Shown here one piece after another: positions 31,659 to 37,594 of a stretch of 37,594 nt of DNA. This stretch comes from Pelargonium nanum. Taxonomy: Eukaryota > Streptophyta > Magnoliopsida > Geraniales > Geraniaceae. The notes beneath the pieces were generated by a model that saw nothing but the letters and a program-made list of their open reading frames with translations, was not told the DNA's origin and ran no database searches. Position numbers and translations under genes: made by a program. How positions within the stretch are numbered: position 1 is the stretch's first letter; each line of letters starts with the position of its first letter. Location of the stretch: contig JAYMTF010000388.1 in NCBI GenBank assembly GCA_036897485.1, forward strand, positions 1-37,594, written 5' to 3'.

Positions 31659-32538
31659 AGTATGTATTAGGTTTTGTCATTACTCTGTTTTGGTGTTTTG
31701 GTTAGTATCTGGGGTTTTGGATCTTTCTGTTGTTAATATGTGGTCTTTGGAAGTATTTTGAGTTCCAGATTTCATGCATGTCTCTCAGTTAATATTCAAA
31801 TAATATCTATATTTTTCTATGAATTGTGGGTTGTTGAGCAATTTGATGATGTTAAATTTGGTCTTCACTGACTAGTGGATGAGCCATCAGAAAGAACTAG
31901 AGGACCCTGTGGTTTTAGCATGAATTCAAAATGGATGGCCATGGAATTGCAGCTTAAAGCATTAGATCAGATTAGATGAGTTTTATAGCCAATACTTGAA
32001 CTATAGGTGGTGATTGGTGATTGGATCATGATGTAAGATAATTTATAGTTTCAATGTCAAATGGCTTCCCCTGAATTTCTTCTATTCTATCTTGTCAAAA
32101 AATAGGATAACATGTGGGCACCTCATGAACAGATTGGAGGAGCCTTTTTATGCCAAGACAAGAAAATGAAGTGGATAACATAAATGAGAGGATAAGCTTC
32201 CACAGCCACTGATTCACAACTAATCACAGGACATGAAAATGATTGCCTTAGCCTCTTTGGATGGACTGAATTATCCACAATCCAAGACCAACAAGATTTG
32301 CATTTGAGCTTTTTGATCATAACATAAAGCCATGGAATTATTTGACATTGATTCAACTACATCAAAGGAATTGTACAATCAGAAGTTTCTCAGGGTAACA
32401 GAGTTCTCTTATCTTATTGGTACAGTCTAAAAAGACAGTCTACAAGCCAACTTTTGTGAGGGTACACATACAGTCTCCAAATGTTGGGCACTCATGTTTC
32501 CATCAAAATGAAGATACAAAAAAGAAATATAAACACGC
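31659..32538. other. 3' flanks of convergent HSP and transketolase genes
   Basis: The two genes converge here, so both 3' UTRs must lie in this segment. TTAATATTCAAATAATATC-like words near 31790 fit a polyadenylation region for the plus-strand gene. No additional gene was found. Confidence 0.5.
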
Positions 32539-35500
32539 CTAGAGGAGTGATTTCGCTGCTTCAATTACAGCCTCCACAGTAATTCCATACTCCTTGTATA
32601 TCTTCCCTGCCGGTGCACTTGCTCCAAACTTGTCGATACCAATAGCCTTGCCTCCTGATCCCACAATCTTTCCCCACCCAAATGTTGATGCAGCTTCAAT
32701 GCTCACCCTAGCTGTCACAGCAGCGGGAAGGACACTTTCCTTGTATTCATCGGTTTGGTCATCAAACAGCTCCCACGAGACAAAAGAAACAACCCGGACA
32801 GCTTTTCCTTCTTTTCTGAGTTCATCACCCGCCTTTGCAGCAATCTCCAATTCAGAACCTGTTCCAATCAGTATAACATCTGGCTTGTTGCCTGTAGAGT
32901 TATCTGAAATAGTGTACCCTCCTTTGGCAACTCCTTCAATGGATGACCCTGGAAGATGAGGAAGCTTTTGGCGGGAGAGGGCGAGAATTGAGGGTCTCTT
33001 CCTGTTCAAAACTGCCACCTTATATGCTCCAGCAGTCTCATTTCCATCTGCTGGGCGGAACATAAGAATGTTTGGCATTGCTCGGAAGCTTGCCAAATGC
33101 TCAATAGGTTGATGGGTCGGCCCATCCTCTCCAAGACCGATTGAATCGTGGGTCATCACATAGATAACTCCAGCTTCACTTAAAGCAGATATTCTCATGG
33201 CTCCTCTCATGTAGTCAGTGAAAACAAAGAAAGTTGCACAGTAGGGAACAAAACCAGGACTGTGGAGTGCAATCCCATTGCAGATGGCACCCATTCCATG
33301 CTCCCTTACACCAAAGCGCACATTGCGCTCCTCGGGGGTTTGCTTTTGAAAGTCACCAAACATTTTCAGCAATGTCATGTTGGAAGAAGCAAGATCTGCA
33401 CTACCTCCAATAAGCCCTGGAAGAACTGGGGCTAGAGCATTGAGGCATTGCTGAGACAAATTTCGGGTAGCATCACCAGGACTTTCTGGGGTGTAAGTCT
33501 AGCACAACATATAGGGGTTAAACATTAGAGTGTTTGACATATATATCATCTACATTATGTACTACAAAACCAAAAGCATGTGGATCCATGTGAATGAGCA
33601 AAGAACCAAAGAAATGCATCACTAACCGGAAGTGCTTTATCCCAACCCGCAGGGAATTCACCACTAATGATGGACTTCAACTCGGCGGCTTCTTCCTTGT
33701 ACTTCTTCTCATACTCTGCAAACTTAGCATTCCATTCAGCTTCAAGAGCAGCTCCCTCAGGAGTATGTCGGCTCCAGTGCCTGCGAAAAACTCATCATAA
33801 TCTTATCTTTAAAAAAGGATTAATAGATGGATGGAGTTATCAGCTCTCTTACTTTTTAACATCCTCTGGCACGTGGAACGGCTCATAAGGCCATCCTAAG
33901 TTGGACCTTGTTGCATCCACTTCTTTAGAACCCAATGCGGCTCCGTGCACACTGTATGAGTTTGCCTTGTTAGGGGAGCCATAACCAATGGTAGTGGTCA
34001 CCTTCATCAAAAGAAAAATTAGCATAAGCATAGCCAATGACAGGACATTCTAAGCAGAGATTTCGCAAACCTCTAAAAACCACATGGAAGATTTTTCTCA
34101 CCTTGATTAAAGTAGGTTTGTCTGTGACAGCCTTTGCCTCCTTGATGGCAGCACGAATTTCATCGTATCCAGTGTTACCATTCTTCACCCAAATAACGTG
34201 CCACCCAAGACCCTCAAAACGAGTGTCGACACTCTCAGTAAATGCAATTTCAGTGTCACCATCAATTGAGATGTGGTTATCATCATAGAAAGCAATCAGC
34301 TTGCCTAGCCCCCAGTGCCCAGCAAGAGAGCAAGCTTCATTCGAGATTCCTTCCATTTGACAACCATCCCCAAGAATACAATACCTAACATGAAGTAGTC
34401 ATAATAAAATATAATTCTTGTTAAACCTGATAGTCACAAACTATTTCTTAATAGAGAACGTTATATAAAGGATAGCATATTAGAAATCGTACGTGTAGTG
34501 ATCCACAATCTCGCTGTCAGGCTTGTTGAAACGAGCAGCCAAATGCTTCTCAGCAAGGGCCAGGCCAACAGCATTGGCAATACCCTGACCAAGAGGCCCT
34601 GCCAAAGAGAACAAAATTAATACAATGATTACTTATAAAATTTCTAATTGACATGATTTCACAACAAATAGGTGTACGAATTTTGGGGTTCTAACCAGTG
34701 GTGACTTCAACTCCAGGTGTCTCGAAGTTCTCAGGGTGACCAGGAGTACTGCTTCCCCATTGACGGAAAGACTTCAAATCGTCCTCCTATTTGATCGAAT
34801 TCAACCAGAAAGTTGTAACAAAAAAAACATCCCGGTAACCATGTACTTATTTAACAGCAAAACTTAAACAACTATTACAAGAGAAAAAATAATTTCAGAC
34901 ATAGAGTTAATGGATGAGACTAGGCCAAGCTTATGAGAGTTTGACACGTTACGAATTAACATGCATGCCCATCCAAATGAATTTGTGGACACGAAGCTCC
35001 CGCTCGGATCCAATTCAAGTGTGTCTTGGCTGAGCCTCAGCACTCTATGGAGATTGATTGATACATTCAACATAAAAAAAGCTATAAATCTATCAAATTA
35101 TATGCATTGCCTCCAAACTACATCTTCGGAGTTCCAACCTTTTAGCCACAAATCAACTAGTATTAGCAAAAAATCTTAGCCCAAATGGTCATATTTACCT
35201 TATAATTTACTCTCATACTACTAAACTTCCTATTGGAGATTTACAAAATCACAATTCACAAGTTGAAGATTTCACATAAACAAAAGAAGAAATGAAATAC
35301 AGGAAAGAGCACAGACCTTAACACTGTCGTAACCAGCAAGGTGAAGCAGAGCATACTGCAACATGCAGCCATGGCCAGCAGAGAGCACGAACCTGTCACG
35401 GTTGAACCAGTAAGGGTTCTTAGGATTGTACCTCATCACCTCGTCGTACAATATGTGACCCATCGGAGCACACCCCATGGGCAGACCCGGATGCCCGGAA

Positions 35501-35772
35501 TTCGCCTTCTCCACCGCATCGATCGCCAGGAAACGGATCGCGTTCACCGACTTGTCCACAAGCTCCACGTCTGTCTTCTCCAGGGTCTCCACGGCCGCGC
35601 GCACGACGGCGCGTGATCCCACGCGCTTCCGGGCTGAGAGCGCGCGAGGCTTTACAGTGGTGGACACGGAGCCGGCGAATGAGAGGCGGTCGGAGCTGGG
35701 AGCGGCGGCGCCGTGGTGGGGCACGGAGCGGCAGAAGAGAGCTTGCGAGAGGGAGAGTGAAGTGGAAGCCAT
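32539..35772 (-). CDS. TKL1: Transketolase, chloroplast
   Basis: Seven exons on the minus strand join in frame: 35772-35317, 34786-34696, 34598-34493, 34384-34102, 34001-33853, 33780-33627 and 33498-32539, giving 732 residues. A Ser/Arg-rich transit peptide (about 1-58, before [10 protein letters not shown]) precedes the mature enzyme. Landmarks are [12 protein letters not shown], the thiamine diphosphate motif starting GDG at 223-225 and ending at N254, [52 protein letters not shown] and [11 protein letters not shown]. Transketolase moves two-carbon units between sugar phosphates in the Calvin cycle and the plastid pentose phosphate pathway. The length agrees with other plant plastid enzymes. 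The leader is CT-rich. The TKL1 symbol follows the main Arabidopsis isoform; the paralogue TKL2 cannot be excluded. Confidence 0.95.
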
Positions 35773-35822
35773 GGCTGCTGCTGATTGGGTAGAGAGAGAA
35801 AATGTAGAGAGAGAGAGAGAAC
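35773..35822 (-). promoter_or_regulatory. CT-rich leader of the transketolase gene
   Basis: On the minus strand two (TC)n runs lie just before GCAGCAGCCATGG. Pyrimidine-rich patches of this kind are frequent in leaders and core promoters of plant photosynthesis genes. It is also a (GA)n microsatellite. Confidence 0.55.
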
Positions 35823-36680
35823 CAGTTGTGGGTTCTCTGGGAGTGGAATTGGGTGGTTAGAAGTGTCCGAAGCCGAAGTTTTGAAGTTTTCTCCAGCAAG
35901 GAAGAGGACAGTGAGACGAGCATGTGACCGTTGGATGGAGATACAATGGATCGTGGCCGTTCACTTCGGGTGGGAAATAATCACCTTTCATTTTTCTTCC
36001 AGAGTCTTGAGATATTAGGTATATCCTCCTTTTATCCTTTTGTTTTCCAACATGTCATTTTTAAAAAATAAGAAATATCCACAACAAAAGTGTAACGTAG
36101 CATTAACATTTTTTATACATAAAATCCTTAAAATAATCTCTCATTTCTACACTTTGCAATTTGCCTGCACTCCTTTTATTTATTTCTCATTGAATTCTTA
36201 AAAATGAAATATGTTTAAATATTTTTGAAATTATAAGTTTGCAAAGAGTATATTTGATATTGAGAAAATATTCTCTTTGCCTATGAAAAAAATCTAATAT
36301 TTCAAAATATCATCTTTAAGATATTTTTGTTCATAAAAATTGAATCATCTCAAATTCTATATTTTTTTTATAAAAACTAAATGAATATAGTATGAATTTT
36401 TATGTATTTATTTAGAATCATCAAATAAGAAATATAATATACGAGGTTAGAAGTGTAAGTCAAATAAGTATTGACTTGATTTAAGTCACTAATAATAAAA
36501 TAACATAAATACGAGGCAGCGGGTCGCTTCGTTCTCACAAATTCATTTAAGCGAGTATGAGTGAAATTTTAGTATGAGGTCATGCATATAAGCATATTAT
36601 CAATGGTTTGATTTAGTGTTGCCTCATATTCTTTATTTTCAGTGTTTTCTCAGGTACAATAGTGCAGCTCTTAATTAGAA
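35823..36680. other. Transketolase promoter and AT-rich spacer
   Basis: The first 200 bases are the probable promoter; no certain TATA box was seen. From about 36010 the DNA becomes extremely AT-rich with no frame or element I can support. Confidence 0.4.
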
Positions 36681-36689
36681 TCTAATTTC

Positions 36690-36910
36690 TCACACTTGAC
36701 ATTGAAGGATCTATCTAACACATGGATCACTTGGTTCACTGTCCTTCTAACCTAAGAGATAACTATCGGCACGAACCCCATCAACTCCAACCAATCCACT
36801 ACATAGAGACTAAACATCAAGCCATCAACCTCTCCCGCTTGCACTGCCCAAGCCACTAGAAATGCGTCAACTTCTAGCACAATCTACAACAATCATTTCT
36901 CGTTCACCAA
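36690..36910 (-). pseudogene. Possible LINE RNase H remnant
   Basis: On the minus strand one frame reads LEVDAFLVAWAVQAGEVDGL and then LYVVDWLEL before a stop, resembling the E...A.. and (V)ESD..EL blocks of plant LINE RNase H domains, with the catalytic residues replaced. It has stops on both sides. The similarity is weak and judged by eye. Confidence 0.4.
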
Positions 36911-36959
36911 ACTAAACGTTTCTCTAACTGTAAAATATTCCATTTTTCAAGTGGATGAG

Positions 36960-37594
36960 ACTCAATCATGCCAATGAGATGATGCCACCACATAATTTAA
37001 CACATATACTAGTGTCAAATAATTTGTGGGTGCAGAGCACCCGTCTAGATTTATTTATTTTGTATTTTCGCTTAGTTTAAGTCATTAATAGCTTGACTAG
37101 AACTCCTTGCTATCTCTGTATCATTAGTTTCTATCAATTTTACATATATGCCCACAATTTGTGCATACTAGTATTTCTTATATATAAAAAAAAACATCTC
37201 AATAATTTGAAAGTTTTTATATCAATATTGGTCTCAATAATTGTTTAATAGAGGCAAATGAAATCATTACAATAATTTTTAAAGATGTATAACTAAGATT
37301 TGTGTGTGTTTTTTCTTCCTTCATTGCAAAGGAGGATTTTAGTGCCTTGTGTATGTATGTTACATATGCATCTAATTATTTTGTTCATGATAATTTAGTT
37401 CATATATTAATAATGAATAGTTGAGCAATTAGGCAACCATTTCCAACAAAACTTTGGAACAATGCAAGCATGCAAAATGGCTTCTGAGATAGGCATGCAT
37501 TAGGGATTAGTCCAACTAGGGCTGGGCATCAGTCCAGAACCGGACCGGACTGACCCGGGGTTGGACCGGACCGAATTTTTCATATTTTTAGGAC
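36960..37594. other. AT-rich intergenic DNA ending in a GC-rich repeat
   Basis: No gene seen. At 37519 the composition changes abruptly to GGGCTGGGCATC followed by CGGACCGGACTGACCCGG and GGACCGGACCGAA words. This is the start of a common plant dispersed repeat that runs off the window edge. Confidence 0.5.

Noticed and set aside
35420-35923. 167-codon minus-strand frame and 127-codon plus-strand frame over transketolase exon 1
   Set aside because: Both are shadows of the GC-rich transit peptide exon; the transketolase frame is certain.
1-37594. CRISPR array, operons, phage, bacterial insertion sequences
   Set aside because: No regular short repeats with unique spacers and no prokaryotic gene structure; all genes are plant nuclear genes.
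37519-37594. LTR of a retrotransposon at the window edge
   Set aside because: The CCGGACCGG-rich sequence is a generic dispersed repeat start; no TG...CA boundary, primer binding site or coding region is visible.

Overview
The window is nuclear DNA from a flowering plant, almost certainly a eudicot. It has split genes with GT-AG introns, AT-rich intergenic DNA, plastid- and mitochondrion-targeted proteins, plant-only families (EIN3-like factor, ABCG half transporter, GT14 glycosyltransferase), a plant-type snRNA promoter, and degraded LINE and MITE debris. I cannot name the species from the sequence.

Layout. 1-1655: intergenic, with a foldback MITE at 1447-1620. 1656-5493 (-): GT14 beta-glucuronosyltransferase-like gene in four exons; its first intron contains a diverged tandem triplication that carries copies of the end of exon 1. 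7009-12829 (+): ABCG7-type half transporter in 11 exons, with a MITE in intron 8 and a degenerate GC-skewed repeat in intron 10 that continues as a roughly 310-bp tandem array to about 14150. 14463-14897 (+): a small single-exon gene for an unknown, probably plastid-targeted membrane protein. 15900-18660 (+): EIL3/SLIM1-type transcription factor with an uninterrupted CDS and probable introns in both UTRs. 18660-21340: intergenic, with a diverged 355-bp tandem duplication. 21345-23025 (-): two LINE ORF2 C-termini in tandem, one with an open frame and one broken. 23556-27258 (+): LUC7-type U1 snRNP protein in seven exons. 29526-29746 (+): a U5 snRNA gene with its own promoter and 3' box. 29791-29938: an orphan exon-like ORF. 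30470-30540 (-): tRNA-His(GUG). 30861-31658 (+): mitochondrial small heat-shock protein with a heat-shock element. 32539-35772 (-): plastid transketolase in seven exons. 35773-37594: AT-rich intergenic DNA with another faint RNase H remnant and the start of a further repeat.

All six multi-exon or long coding genes could be joined in frame across every proposed splice site, and the predicted lengths fit their families (394, 723, 625, 352, 213 and 732 residues). The genes do not form a pathway; this is ordinary plant gene order. A U1 snRNP protein gene and a U5 snRNA gene lie about 2.3 kb apart, which I regard as coincidence unless synteny shows otherwise. The points most worth a second look are the U5 and tRNA-His genes, the exon-copy triplication in the GT14 intron, the extra residues in the first LUC7 zinc finger, the 310-bp array, and the orphan exon.
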